Position numbers and translations under genes: made by a program. Under the pieces are notes generated by a model that did not search any database, had not been told where the DNA came from, and worked only from the letters and a program-made list of their open reading frames with translations. Source: Natrarchaeobaculum aegyptiacum (lineage in GTDB: Archaea > Halobacteriota > Halobacteria > Halobacteriales > Natrialbaceae). Taken from it: a stretch of DNA of 64,000 nt. Of the stretch, positions 8,309 through 16,513 are shown piece by piece. Each line of letters starts with the position of its first letter. Position 1 is the stretch's first letter. Location: the NCBI RefSeq assembly GCF_002156705.1, contig NZ_CP019893.1:1116001-1180000 (forward strand), given 5' to 3'.

Positions 8309-9481
8309 GTGAGCGAGTTTACTCCGCACGCGGACCCGAGGTGGACCCAGTACGGCGGTGACGCCAGTCACTCCCACGTCCGGGTCGAACGCGAAGGGCC
8401 CCGCGAGATCGAGGCGTCGTGGACGGTCGACCTCGCCGGCCCCGTCGGGACCCCTGTCTGTGGCCGGAACACGGTCTACGTGGGGACGAGCCACGGGAAT
8501 CTCTACGCGCTCGAGGCGGAGACGGGCCGAAGGCGGTTCACGATCGACACGACGCTCTCGACCGAGTGGGCACCGGTCTGGACCGACGAACGGCTGTACT
8601 TCGGGACCGCGGACGGGACGATTCACGCGGTCGATCCCGAGACGGGCGACTATCTGTGGGAGACGAAGCTTCCGGGCGAGCTGGCGGCCGCGCCGGCGTT
8701 CGCCGACGGTCTGCTGGTCGCCGGCCACGACGCCGGCATGTCGGCGCTCGAGCCCGCGACTGGCGAGGTCCTGTGGACCCACGAGACCGAAGGAGCAGTT
8801 GCGGGTGCGCCGGCCATCGCGGACCACCGCGAGTGGCCAGCCAGTCAGGTCTTCGTCGGTACGGACGAGGAGACGGTCCTCGCGCTCGAGGCCGAGACTG
8901 GCGAAGAGGCGTGGACGGTGCCGACCGGCGGCGTGATCGCGGGCGGGCCGACGGTGGTCGACGACCGGGTGTACGTCGCCGACGACGGCGGCACGCTGCT
9001 GGCGCTCGACGGCGAGACGGGCCAGTCGTGGTTCACGTACAGGAATCGGGAGGGCTTGACCTCGTCGGCGGCCGTCCTCGCAGGCGAGACGCTGTCGGTC
9101 GAGGAGGTGCCGACGGCCGACGCCGGCGACCTCGAGGAGGGGACCACCTTCGTCGGCGGTTCGGACGGCTACGTCCACGTCACGGATACGACGTTCGGTC
9201 GGCGGAAGGTCCGGGGGTGGCTGTTCTCGAAGAAGGGACTGGCCCTCGACGGAGAGGTCCACGCCACGCCGGTCGTCGTGGGCGGCGTCGTCTGCGTCGC
9301 GGACACGACGGGAGCGGTATACGGCATCGACGCCCACCGATACGATCACTGGTGGTACTACGCGACCGACGGCCCCGTCACGAACACGCCCGCAGTCGGC
9401 GATTCCCAGCTGTTCGTCCCCAGCGAGGACGACCGACTCCACTGTCTCGAGTGGACGCCCGGTGACCAGCCCGGGGTCTGA
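8309..9481 (+). CDS. PQQ-like beta-propeller repeat protein
   Basis: About 390 residues made of repeated blades of the form TVYVGTSHGNLYALEAETGRR, including LYFGTADGTIHAVDPETGDY, VFVGTDEETVLALEAETGEE and VYVADDGGTLLALDGETGQ. These are PQQ-type (BamB-like) propeller repeats, usually a protein-binding scaffold rather than a true PQQ enzyme; no dehydrogenase catalytic residues are evident. There is no signal peptide, so it is probably cytoplasmic. I favour the GTG at 8309 (MSEFTPHADPRW); an in-frame ATG at 8240 would add 23 residues of poor coding quality. Confidence 0.82.
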   Translation: MSEFTPHADPRWTQYGGDASHSHVRVEREGPREIEASWTVDLAGPVGTPVCGRNTVYVGTSHGNLYALEAETGRRRFTIDTTLSTEWAPVWTDERLYFGTADGTIHAVDPETGDYLWETKLPGELAAAPAFADGLLVAGHDAGMSALEPATGEVLWTHETEGAVAGAPAIADHREWPASQVFVGTDEETVLALEAETGEEAWTVPTGGVIAGGPTVVDDRVYVADDGGTLLALDGETGQSWFTYRNREGLTSSAAVLAGETLSVEEVPTADAGDLEEGTTFVGGSDGYVHVTDTTFGRRKVRGWLFSKKGLALDGEVHATPVVVGGVVCVADTTGAVYGIDAHRYDHWWYYATDGPVTNTPAVGDSQLFVPSEDDRLHCLEWTPGDQPGV

Positions 9482-9571
9482 GACTCGAGGGAGAACGGTC
9501 GCGTCCGGAGGTGCACAGAACGCGATCCCTGGGGGACAGGTTTACAACGACGGACTGTCTCCGGATAGCTA

Positions 9572-9814
9572 ATGCCGTCGGCGAACCCAGAACTCATCGC
9601 GGAATCGCTCGTCCTCGTCCTCTACACCCTCGTCGCAGCCGCGCTCACCATCGGCGGCGTCCTCGTGGAGTACACGAGTCTCCAGCACGTCGGCGCTGGC
9701 GACCTCACGGTGGGTCTCTGGCTCGCGGCCATCGGCGCGGTGATGCTCTATGCGGGCGTTTACGCCATCGGCTACCAGAAGCTGGTGAGCCGACTCGTCG
9801 CTTCCGGGCAGTAG
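9572..9814 (+). CDS. Small two-helix membrane protein
   Basis: An 80-residue protein with two long hydrophobic segments at about residues 13-30 and 48-66, joined by a short polar loop and ending in a charged tail. It has no recognised catalytic motif. A TTTACAAC box about 30 bases upstream of the ATG at 9572 supports expression. Similar small proteins are common and uncharacterised in haloarchaea. It is the last core-like gene before the accessory patch. Confidence 0.6.
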   Translation: MPSANPELIAESLVLVLYTLVAAALTIGGVLVEYTSLQHVGAGDLTVGLWLAAIGAVMLYAGVYAIGYQKLVSRLVASGQ

Positions 9815-9835
9815 TCGCCGGCCGACTGTCTCCGC

Positions 9836-9851
9836 GGCTCTGTTGAAATCC
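9836..9851 (+). repeat. IS6-family-like terminal sequence (solo)
   Basis: GGCTCTGTTGAAATCC resembles the terminal inverted repeats of IS6-family elements (IS26 ends in GGCACTGTTGCAAA). A near copy lies at 48411-48426, and a shorter reverse match, GAAACAAACAGAGCC, lies at 51452-51466. No transposase is attached, so this is best read as a relic end. Confidence 0.4.
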
Positions 9852-9876
9852 TCAAGTGATGATAGGTTTTGCGCGT

Positions 9877-9909
9877 CGTGCTGCATACAGAGCATGGATA
9901 CAGCATCAC
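9877..9909 (+). repeat. 30-bp dispersed repeat, diverged copy a
   Basis: It starts CGTGCTGCATACAGAGCATG and ends ACAGCATCAC. It matches the subtype also found at 10319-10348 and 49125-49154, with substitutions and about three extra bases. It follows the IS6-like end by 25 bases. Confidence 0.5.
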
Positions 9910-10013
9910 AACCCTATTTATTTCACACCGAAAGAAGTGAACTACCCACTCACTATATGTGCGACTGACGGATTCCCGCAAGACATTTACTTCAATCTTA
10001 TATCATTCGCTCT

Positions 10014-10199
10014 ATGGCCTCTGACAAAATTCTTGTCGGTATTCTTGGTCTACAAATAGCCGTTATTGCCGGAACAGTGGCAATTATTCAGGAATTAGCC
10101 CCTGCAGCAGATGGTGAGATGGTTATGTTGATGTGGGGAAGTATTCTAATTACGCTTTCAGGGTTTTTGATAGGCCGAGTTGATAACTTCTTTGAGTAG
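10014..10199 (+). CDS. Small membrane protein in repeat-bounded patch
   Basis: A 61-residue protein with two hydrophobic segments (ILVGILGLQIAVIAGTVAII and MVMLMWGSILITLSGFLIG) separated by a short polar stretch. The DNA is much richer in A and T than the flanking core. TTATAT lies about 14-19 bases before the ATG at 10014. The gene sits between degenerate 30-bp repeats on both sides, as would the cargo of a small decayed element. I do not recognise a family. Confidence 0.45.
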   Translation: MASDKILVGILGLQIAVIAGTVAIIQELAPAADGEMVMLMWGSILITLSGFLIGRVDNFFE

Positions 10200-10253
10200 G
10201 AAGGTAGTTTGCCTGCCTGACCGTTCACCACGTTCGTAGATCGGGCTGAACTG

Positions 10254-10283
10254 GTGCAACATTCGCGCCATCTATTCAGCACG
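10254..10283 (-). repeat. 30-bp dispersed repeat, copy b
   Basis: On the minus strand it reads GTGCTGAATAGATGGCGCGA and ends ATGTTGCAC, closely matching copies at 11001-11030, 48447-48476 and 49191-49220. Confidence 0.6.
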
Positions 10284-10318
10284 CGTCGCTCGATCTATCT
10301 TGCAGTTGGCAGAAGAAG

Positions 10319-10348
10319 CGTGCAACATCCAGAGCGTGTATGCAGCAC
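10319..10348 (-). repeat. 30-bp dispersed repeat, copy c
   Basis: On the minus strand it reads GTGCTGCATACACGCTCTGG and ends ATGTTGCACG, nearly identical to the copy at 49125-49154. Confidence 0.6.
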
Positions 10349-10416
10349 AGGTGGTTCGTTGCTTCTGACCTATCAGTGGTGAATCAACTGGTCGCTGAAG
10401 AGTGCGAATCGAGCAG

Positions 10417-10899
10417 TTAGGACAGTTGTTTCGTCAGTTCGATACTCGGTATCTCCGGTGTTTCGGGGCCACCTGCATCGATTTCACGCTGTTTTTCGTA
10501 TCCGAGTGTTTCGTAGAAGCCAACAGCGTTTAGCGACGCAGGAACGATCAGCTCCTCTACGCCTTCCTGTCGAGCGAGTGTTTCGAGTTCTTCGACGATT
10601 GTGCGCCCGATTCCTTGTCCCGTGTAGTCGGGATCAACAAATGTTGCAGCCAGCACGTTCTCTTTGAGATGGATGCTTCCCCAGCCAACGGTCTCTCCAT
10701 CCAACTCAGCAATAATTGGACGACACGAATCGTCGGTAAACTCATCCTCAGGAATTGCCTCAGCATCTGGCTCAGCGGGTGCCAGAAGCGCAAGCTGTTC
10801 GTCCGTATAGTACTCTTCTCCGTTCTCTCGGAGCGACGCTGATTGAATACGCGCCATTACTGCTGCGTCTTCAGGAGACGCCTCTCGAAGAGAGACCAT
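10417..10899 (-). CDS. GNAT-family N-acetyltransferase
   Basis: A 160-residue acetyl-CoA-dependent transferase. The coenzyme-A binding motif is VDPDYTGQGIGRTIVEELE near residue 95, preceded by the strand AATF, and followed by the typical NAVGFYETLGYEKQ near 128. The substrate cannot be told from sequence. The start is the ATG at 10897-10899 (MVSLREASPED); upstream in-frame codons read into the 30-bp repeat region. It is an isolated gene within an accessory patch. Confidence 0.85.
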   Translation of the reverse strand: MVSLREASPEDAAVMARIQSASLRENGEEYYTDEQLALLAPAEPDAEAIPEDEFTDDSCRPIIAELDGETVGWGSIHLKENVLAATFVDPDYTGQGIGRTIVEELETLARQEGVEELIVPASLNAVGFYETLGYEKQREIDAGGPETPEIPSIELTKQLS

Positions 10900-11000
10900 T
10901 ATGTGAATGAGAAAATAGCTAGAATAATAATTTTCCTTCGATTGAGCAATCCTTCGTCTGTACTGACCGTTCACCAAGTTCGTAAATCAAGCCGAAGACC

Positions 11001-11030
11001 GTGCGACACTCGCGCTCTCTATTCAGCACG
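11001..11030 (-). repeat. 30-bp dispersed repeat, copy d
   Basis: On the minus strand it begins CGTGCTGAATAGAGAGCGCG and ends AGTGTCGCAC. It abuts the integrase fragment at 11042-11160. A CGTTCACCA-containing stretch also found near 10230 and 51436 lies just to its left. Confidence 0.6.
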
Positions 11031-11041
11031 TCTCTTTGAAA

Positions 11042-11160
11042 CTATCGGCATACACGCACGGACGCGTGTACTGGTAGACGATCGTCCGGCCACGAGTTAG
11101 ACTCAACCGATCGAGTTTCGTCGCAAACAGCAGCTTTCGGTCGTACTGATCAACGACGCC
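11042..11160 (-). pseudogene. Tyrosine integrase fragment
   Basis: This 119-base stretch on the minus strand encodes GVVDQYDRKLLFATKLDRLS followed by TRGRTIVYQYTRPCVY. It aligns without gaps to residues encoded by 53290-53408 of the intact integrase. Homology stops abruptly on both sides, with no catalytic HxxR or Tyr segment, so it is a decayed piece of a related integrase. It indicates an earlier integration or rearrangement event here. Confidence 0.75.
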
Positions 11161-11261
11161 TCTAGGCCAGACCAATCTTACTCGAGCGTCGGTCATCGGT
11201 CTGAATCTGGTCGTGGTCGGCAATCTGTTCGAAGATCACGTCGGCACCCTCGAGCACCCAA

Positions 11262-11275
11262 AAAATAACTCAATC
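11262..11275 (-). terminator. T-rich terminator after zinc-ribbon gene
   Basis: On the minus strand the sequence just after the stop codon reads GAGTTATTTTTTGG. A run of six T residues right after a gene end in GC-rich DNA is the usual archaeal termination signal. Confidence 0.45.
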
Positions 11276-11280
11276 TGCCC

Positions 11281-11460
11281 TCAGGGTCCCCGAATCGAGC
11301 GGATCCCGGGGAAGGGACTCGAGCCGTCGTGATCTCGCGGCAGTTCGACGATTCTCGCGGCGAACACGACGTCACAGTCGGGGCAGGTGACCGTGCCGTC
11401 GGCTGGTGCTGTCGGAATATCGGTGCCACAGTCGCAGTGGATAGTCGCTGGTGCTGGCAT
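11281..11460 (-). CDS. Zinc-ribbon microprotein (59 aa)
   Basis: An ATG at 11458-11460 opens a 59-residue frame ending at TGA 11281-11283. It begins MPAPATIHCDCGTDIPTA and contains CDC (Cys9, Cys11) and CPDC (Cys26, Cys29), giving four cysteines able to hold one zinc. The rest is short and basic/aromatic, ending IRSIRGP. A T-rich run (TTATTTTTTGGG) lies directly downstream on the minus strand and may terminate the transcript. Many such zinc microproteins exist in haloarchaea with few functions known. The Cys pattern and clean terminator support a real gene. Confidence 0.6.
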   Translation of the reverse strand: MPAPATIHCDCGTDIPTAPADGTVTCPDCDVVFAARIVELPRDHDGSSPFPGIRSIRGP

Positions 11461-11583
11461 GCGTCGTGATGATGGTCATCTCCGACGCAGCGAGTGCAAA
11501 TCGAACTCGAGGCCCGGACGGTGGTGATCGGGCTCGAGGTGACGTCGGCAGGTCTTTATTTCGCCGGTGTCAATCGTGATTTG

Positions 11584-11663
11584 CTCCCGCCACGCGGGAG
11601 TCGTGTTGAGCTGGGGTGCCCGCCTCCAAGCAAAGCACCCCGGCTCTGCGCACTTTCGTGCGC
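11584..11663 (+). ncRNA. Candidate structured RNA with three hairpins
   Basis: Three perfect hairpins follow one another: CTCCCGC/GCGGGAG (11584-11600, 3-base loop), CTGGGGTGC with GCACCCCGG (11611-11643, 15-base loop) and GCGCAC/GTGCGC (11648-11663, TTTC loop). A TATA-like CTTTATT lies at 11554-11560, about 25 bases before the first stem, which fits a transcript starting at the hairpins. No protein frame is convincing here. It does not fit tRNA, and I could not match it to a named RNA. The rest of 11461-11795 shows nothing else I recognise. Confidence 0.35.
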
Positions 11664-11795
11664 GTTTACTCGTTCGAAACCAACTGTAAAATACGTTAGG
11701 ATACTAATCAGTCGAACCTCGCGTTCCTGCCAGAGGTCATACGACACGTACCGCGTTACCCACTCGTACCACCTTCCTGGTCTGACACCGCACGA

Positions 11796-12752
11796 TCACT
11801 CGCCACTCGAGTCTCGTCTCGCGAGGACGTCCACGTGCCGGACGAACGCCGTCAGTTCACCGGCCTCGAGTTCGCGCTCCCGCCGGTCGCGCCACCGCTG
11901 GCGGGTCCGTTGTTCGACCGTCGACACAGGAACGTCAGCGAGCGCGTCGTCGATCGTCTCGAGCAGGTGGCCGAGGACGACCCGTTCGGCCGATGCGACC
12001 GTAGACGAGCGCTCGTGGGGCCGCAGGACCCAGTCCGACCCACCGACTGCGAGCACGCAGAACGGCTGGTCGTCGCGCTCGAGAGACCCCACGAGTCGCC
12101 TGCCGGCGCGGCTGCCCCCCGGCTCGTCGCGAATCTCGTCCATGTGGCGGTGGTAGAGCCGCTCGAGGCGGTCGTCGAGCGGGTCCACCGGTGCGAAGCC
12201 GGTCGCGCCGTCGTAGGTCAGCGGCGCGTAGCAGAGGCCACCCGGTTGCAGGGCCGACGCGAGCCACGGGAGCGCCCGCTCGAGGTCCACGAGGTCGAAA
12301 ACTGCCGAGACGATGACGGCGTCGGCCCCGGTCCCGTCGGTCGAGACGGTGAAGGCGTCGCCGACCTCGAGGATCACCTCGAGTTCCAGTCCGGGGGCCG
12401 AACCCGACGCCACAGATTGGGGGCGCGAGCGCGCCACCAGTCCGGTCGGCGTTCGCTCGACGGTACAGCCAGCCGCCTCGAGCCAGTCGGGGAGCACCTC
12501 TCGCGCCCGGTCGACGAGGGCCGCCTCGCGGTCGATCAGTCGGTACCGGACCGAACCAGCGAGGACGTTCCGCTCGACGAGGCGGGCGATCATCGTTCCG
12601 ATTCCACCACCGACCTCGACGATCCGAAGGGGCTCGTCGTCCCCCGCCGAGTGCGCTGCCAGCGCCGCCGCGAACTGCTCGAAGACGCGGTCGTCGAGGG
12701 CACGGTCGTCGACCGGCCGTCTGGCCTCGAGGTACGCCCCGAAGGTACTCAC
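11796..12752 (-). CDS. SAM-dependent methyltransferase
   Basis: A 318-residue class I methyltransferase with the SAM-binding loop IVEVGGGIGTMIARL near residue 44 and an acidic motif (YRLIDREAALV) about 25 residues later. Its start GTG (12750-12752) overlaps the stop of the upstream glycosyltransferase by four bases, so the two are translationally coupled. It is the last gene of a seven-gene minus-strand cluster. The substrate is unknown; the neighbours suggest a glycan, lipid or pterin-derived product. Confidence 0.75.
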   Translation of the reverse strand: MSTFGAYLEARRPVDDRALDDRVFEQFAAALAAHSAGDDEPLRIVEVGGGIGTMIARLVERNVLAGSVRYRLIDREAALVDRAREVLPDWLEAAGCTVERTPTGLVARSRPQSVASGSAPGLELEVILEVGDAFTVSTDGTGADAVIVSAVFDLVDLERALPWLASALQPGGLCYAPLTYDGATGFAPVDPLDDRLERLYHRHMDEIRDEPGGSRAGRRLVGSLERDDQPFCVLAVGGSDWVLRPHERSSTVASAERVVLGHLLETIDDALADVPVSTVEQRTRQRWRDRRERELEAGELTAFVRHVDVLARRDSSGE

Positions 12753-13930
12753 AGGCGATCACCGCCGGACGTGTGCCGCTCGAGGCCGCCGCCGGATGAT
12801 CCACGCTCGAGCCGTCCGTCCTTCGGCGTTCCGGACGCCCGATTCCGCTGGCTCCGAGTCACCTGCTGCTCGAGAAACTGCCGAACGGTCCCCATCGTCT
12901 CCTCCCACGTCGGGTGGCACGCCGCCGTCTCGAGGGCGGTCGCGCCCAGCGCCGCGAGGCGGTCGCGATCACTCGCCAGCCGCTCGACGATGGCGGTGAT
13001 TGCGCCCGGCGTGCCCGGTTCGACGAGGTAGCCGTTCCGCCCGTGGTCGACGAACTCGCGCGCCCCGCCGACCGCGCTCGCGATCGGGACGACGCCGTAC
13101 TCCATCGCCTCGAGATACGCCATCCCGAACCCCTCGTAGGTCGCGGGAACGGCGAGGACGTGCTGGCACTCGAGGATCGACGCGAGCCTCGCGTCGCTCA
13201 CCTCGCCGGCGAACGTGACGCGGTCGTCCAGCCCGGCCTCGGCGACCGTCGCGGACACCGACTCCGCGTGTCCGGAATCGGCCTCGAGGCATCCGACGAC
13301 GGTGAGTTCCCACGCGCAAGCCGCCCGGTCGAGGCCCTCGAGCAGCGTCGGGAGCCCCTTTCGCGGGATCACGTTCCCGAGGAAAGCCACCCGGAGCGGT
13401 CCGGCCGTCCGGGCACGCGCCTCGACCTGCTCGACGCCGAGTGCGACCCCCTCGACGCGTCCAGCGGGCGGTGCCACGAGCGTCGGCACGTCGGCGAGTT
13501 TCGCAACCCGATCGCGCGTATCACGGCTCGTACAGACTGCGGCGTCGACGCACCGGAGATAGCGACGCTCGACCGCGGCTTCCACGAGTCGTCGCGGATC
13601 GAGCCGGTGGCGGGACCGACTCGATGGGCCGGACCGCAGCAAGTGCACGAGCGAGACGATTGCTCCGGGACGCTCGAGCCGACCGGTATGGTGCCACAGC
13701 GACGGGTGACAGAGTTCGTCCTGCAGCAGCACGTCGAACGGGCGGTCGAGCCGTTCCCGGACCGACTGTGAGCCCCCATCGAGCAGGTGCCGTCCGTACG
13801 ACCGCCAGGGTAACGCGACGACCTCCACGTCGTCACCCTGTCGCTCGAGGTGGGCGACCAGCCGCCTGTCGTAGCGAAAGCCACCGGAGATTTCCTCGAG
13901 GCCGCCGTAGACGACGAGTCCGACGTGCAC
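12749..13930 (-). CDS. Glycosyltransferase family 4 protein
   Basis: A 393-residue GT-B transferase. The N-terminal acceptor domain starts MHVGLVVYGGLEEISGG. The nucleotide-sugar domain has LRVAFLGNVIPRKGLPTL near residue 199 and the EX7E signature in EGFGMAYLEAMEYG near 285. The last about 35 residues are polar and low in complexity. Start is a GTG at 13928-13930, four bases after the pterin-synthase-like gene. It transfers a sugar from an activated donor to an unknown acceptor within the clustered pathway. Confidence 0.85.
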   Translation of the reverse strand: MHVGLVVYGGLEEISGGFRYDRRLVAHLERQGDDVEVVALPWRSYGRHLLDGGSQSVRERLDRPFDVLLQDELCHPSLWHHTGRLERPGAIVSLVHLLRSGPSSRSRHRLDPRRLVEAAVERRYLRCVDAAVCTSRDTRDRVAKLADVPTLVAPPAGRVEGVALGVEQVEARARTAGPLRVAFLGNVIPRKGLPTLLEGLDRAACAWELTVVGCLEADSGHAESVSATVAEAGLDDRVTFAGEVSDARLASILECQHVLAVPATYEGFGMAYLEAMEYGVVPIASAVGGAREFVDHGRNGYLVEPGTPGAITAIVERLASDRDRLAALGATALETAACHPTWEETMGTVRQFLEQQVTRSQRNRASGTPKDGRLERGSSGGGLERHTSGGDRL

Positions 13931-13934
13931 GATC

Positions 13935-14366
13935 TCAGTCCGAGAGCGCCTCTTCGGTCAACTCTCGTTCGTAGCTTACCCGTGCGACGTCGTCTTCGTC
14001 GATGGCGACCCGGAGCGTCCGGACCCGATCGGACGATATTCGTGGGTCCGCCGCCAGCGAGTCGGCGACGACGCGGGCGAAGTGCTCGACGCTCGGATTC
14101 AGCCCGTCGAAGGCTGGGTGGTCGTTGAGCGTCTGGTCCCGGAACTCCTCGGCCACGTCGTCGACGGCGGCCGTCAGATGGTCGATGTCGACGACGTAGC
14201 CGTAGGCGTCGAGGTCCGGCGAGCCGACGGTCACCTCGAGCGTGTAGTGGTGGGAGTGACGGTCGCCTTCGGGGCCGGGGTCGGGCACCGTGAGGGAGTG
14301 CTGGGCGACGAACGACCGTGAGACCGACACGGTGTACATGCCCCTAGATACAGGCGAGTCGTCCAT
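13935..14366 (-). CDS. 6-pyruvoyl-tetrahydropterin synthase / QueD-like protein
   Basis: A 143-residue T-fold protein. Zinc-ligand histidines appear as FVAQHSL (H23) and HSHHY (H37, H39, H40). The Cys that usually lies a few residues before the HxH motif and serves as the catalytic nucleophile is absent; the sequence there is EGDRHSHH. A second conserved region, DGLNPSVEHFARVVADSL, is present. It may therefore run a different reaction from QueD or PTPS. The ATG at 14364-14366 gives this length; an internal ATG at 14339 (MYTVSVSRSF) is an equally plausible start. It is four bases upstream of the GT4 gene. Confidence 0.78.
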   Translation of the reverse strand: MDDSPVSRGMYTVSVSRSFVAQHSLTVPDPGPEGDRHSHHYTLEVTVGSPDLDAYGYVVDIDHLTAAVDDVAEEFRDQTLNDHPAFDGLNPSVEHFARVVADSLAADPRISSDRVRTLRVAIDEDDVARVSYERELTEEALSD

Positions 14367-14421
14367 AAACGGTCCCCTCGCTCTCAGGAGTTCGATCTCG
14401 GTCTCGGTTTCGATTTCGCTC

Positions 14422-15510
14422 TCACGAACTCTCTATCCCGCTACTCCCATCGTACGTTACCAACACCTGCAGCGTCTCTTCCGGACGCTCCTCGAGCAAG
14501 CGGTAGGCCTCGCCAGCGGACTCGACCGGAACGCGGTGGGTGACCAGCGGCTCCAGATCTAGCCGCTTCAGCCAGTTCCAGGCGATCTCGTGGCGGCGCT
14601 CGCGGTCGTATCGACCTCGGTGTCGGGGGGCGATCGTGCTCACCTGGCTCGAGCGCACGTCGATCCGGTCGCGGTGGAAGCGTCCGCCGAGGTCGACCGA
14701 GACGGGGGTGCGGCCGTACCACGAGCCGACGATCACCCGGCCGTCGTAGCCCGTCGCCGCGATCGCGTCGTCGAGGGCGTCGGGACAGCCCGTCAGTTCG
14801 TAGGTCAGGTCCGCCCGTTCGTCACCGGTCGACGTGAGAACCGCCGCCGGGTCCTCGGCTGGCGGGATCGCCCGGTCGGCCCCGAGCCGTTCGGAGAGGC
14901 GACGACGCTTCGCGTGCAGGTCGACGGTCACGAGCGAATCCAGCGGCGTCTGTGCGAGTATCCCCGTGGTCAACAGCCCGACGACGCCCTGGCCGAGGAC
15001 GACCGCCCGCTCTCCCAGCAGCGGTTCGCCGTCGAGGACGAACGTGACGGCCGACTCCACGTTGGCGAACAGGGCCGCGGTCTCCGTCGAGACGGTCTCG
15101 GGCACCGGGACGAGGTCGGCCGGGTCGGCGAGGAAGTGACTCTCGTGGGGATTGTACGCGAAGACCCGCCGGTCCAGCCACGACGCGGAGACCTCCGCGC
15201 CGACGGCCCGGACGCGACCGACGACGGCGTAACCGTAGGAAAGTGGGTACGACAGGTCTCCCTCGAGCGCGTCGATCGACTCGTCTGCCGGCAGCTCCGT
15301 CGGGGCCTCGTCGCGATAGAGAAGTCCCTCGGTGCCGGCGCTGATGGCCGAGACGGCGGCCTCGACGAGGACCTCGCCGGGACCGGGTTCGGGGACGGGG
15401 CCGCGCTCGACCACGGCGGTTCGTGGCCCGGTGAACGTGACCGTCCGCTGCTGTGGCTCGGCTTCCTCGTCGATGGCCGTCTCGGGGGCCGTTCGGTCGG
15501 AACTGTTCAC
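14422..15510 (-). CDS. Zinc-type alcohol dehydrogenase-like oxidoreductase
   Basis: A 362-residue MDR-superfamily protein. The N-terminal domain has GPGEVLVEAAVSAISAGTEG near 44, resembling BchC/threonine-dehydrogenase-like members without the classic GHE zinc site. The Rossmann domain has AVVLGQGVVGLLTTG near 170, which binds NAD(P). The start is taken as the GTG at 15508-15510 because the upstream frame is low quality. It belongs to the minus-strand cluster and probably performs a redox step on the same intermediate. Confidence 0.82.
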   Translation of the reverse strand: MNSSDRTAPETAIDEEAEPQQRTVTFTGPRTAVVERGPVPEPGPGEVLVEAAVSAISAGTEGLLYRDEAPTELPADESIDALEGDLSYPLSYGYAVVGRVRAVGAEVSASWLDRRVFAYNPHESHFLADPADLVPVPETVSTETAALFANVESAVTFVLDGEPLLGERAVVLGQGVVGLLTTGILAQTPLDSLVTVDLHAKRRRLSERLGADRAIPPAEDPAAVLTSTGDERADLTYELTGCPDALDDAIAATGYDGRVIVGSWYGRTPVSVDLGGRFHRDRIDVRSSQVSTIAPRHRGRYDRERRHEIAWNWLKRLDLEPLVTHRVPVESAGEAYRLLEERPEETLQVLVTYDGSSGIESS

Positions 15511-15661
15511 GCGAATGACTCGTCCACCCGGGACCACTTGGCTATTGTGCGGAGTCTCCCCAGACGCGACGGATATCGTGCGAGTTGCACCTGACGCGAC
15601 ACGGCTATCGTATGAACACCCAGACGCGACTCCCGTGGGACGCCCCAGACACGACTCGAGT

Positions 15662-16513
15662 TCACCGCGACACGCGCGTCGTGACCACGAGCCAGTCCCA
15701 CAGGAAATTCGCCAGAAACGGGACCGCGACGGCCGTGGTGAGCAAGACCGACTGCTCAGCGGTCGTGATCGGTGCGAGCGCGAGCCAGATCCCGAGGAGG
15801 ACGGCCGCCGACACTCCAGCCCGGACCCGACTCGAGGGCAGGTCGCGAACCGGACGCCCCTGTCGCCGTCGCCACCACAGGCTCCCGGCGTAGAGGTACC
15901 GGGCGGCCCCGACCGCGAGGACGGCGATCGATGCTGCTCCCAGCGCGACCACGGCGACGGTCCCCACGAGCGTCGTGAGTGCGTCGAGTTCGGTGTCGAG
16001 GCGCGCACCGAGGTCGGTTTCCGTGCTCGCTCGCCGTGCGACCGTCCCGTCGACGCCGTCGAGGAGCCCCGCCGCGGCGAAGAGCGCGGCAGGAAGCCAC
16101 CCCAGGGGCGCCGTTCCCGTGGCTACGCCGCCCCCCATGAGCATCTCGACGCCACTTCCCGGAGCAGTGGCGATACTCCCCAGTACCCCGACGAAACACG
16201 CGAGGATCGCTCCCCGTGCCAGCGTGATCCACGAGGCGATCGTGAGCGGTTCGGAGGCTCCCCCGCGAGCCGTCCGCTCGATGGTGACCCCCGCGACGAT
16301 CACCACGACGGCGACTGCGAAGCCGATCCAGCCGGCGAACGTGACCGTTCGAGCGGGCCGCCAGCCGATGGTGACCCCGCCAGCGACGAGTGCCGTGAGC
16401 ACGACGAGCACCGTCGCTGCCTCGAGCCAGCGACCGACCCAGGCGTCGATCCCGGATTCGGCCAGCCAGCGTCGCCCTTCGACGTCGTCGGCGGACCGCT
16501 CGTCAGGAGTCAC
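15662..16513 (-). CDS. CDP-alcohol phosphatidyltransferase family protein
   Basis: A 283-residue membrane protein with six or more hydrophobic segments. The family motif is complete at DGVDGTVARRASTETDLGAR followed by LDTELD: DG-x2-AR-x8-G-x3-D-x3-D. It transfers a phospho-alcohol group from a CDP-linked donor to a hydroxyl acceptor, as in phospholipid headgroup synthesis. Start is the GTG at 16511-16513, overlapping the upstream gene by four bases. In this cluster it may link the product to a lipid. Confidence 0.85.
   Translation of the reverse strand: MTPDERSADDVEGRRWLAESGIDAWVGRWLEAATVLVVLTALVAGGVTIGWRPARTVTFAGWIGFAVAVVVIVAGVTIERTARGGASEPLTIASWITLARGAILACFVGVLGSIATAPGSGVEMLMGGGVATGTAPLGWLPAALFAAAGLLDGVDGTVARRASTETDLGARLDTELDALTTLVGTVAVVALGAASIAVLAVGAARYLYAGSLWWRRRQGRPVRDLPSSRVRAGVSAAVLLGIWLALAPITTAEQSVLLTTAVAVPFLANFLWDWLVVTTRVSR

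Noticed and set aside
9856-10059. A 67-codon plus-strand frame in the repeat patch
   Set aside because: It runs through a 30-bp repeat copy and overlaps the better-supported small membrane protein at 10014; the sequence has no family resemblance.
11640-11700. A tRNA, suggested by the TTCGAAA sequence and nearby stems
   Set aside because: The bases on either side of TTCGAAA do not pair as a T-stem and no acceptor stem or anticodon arm can be formed.
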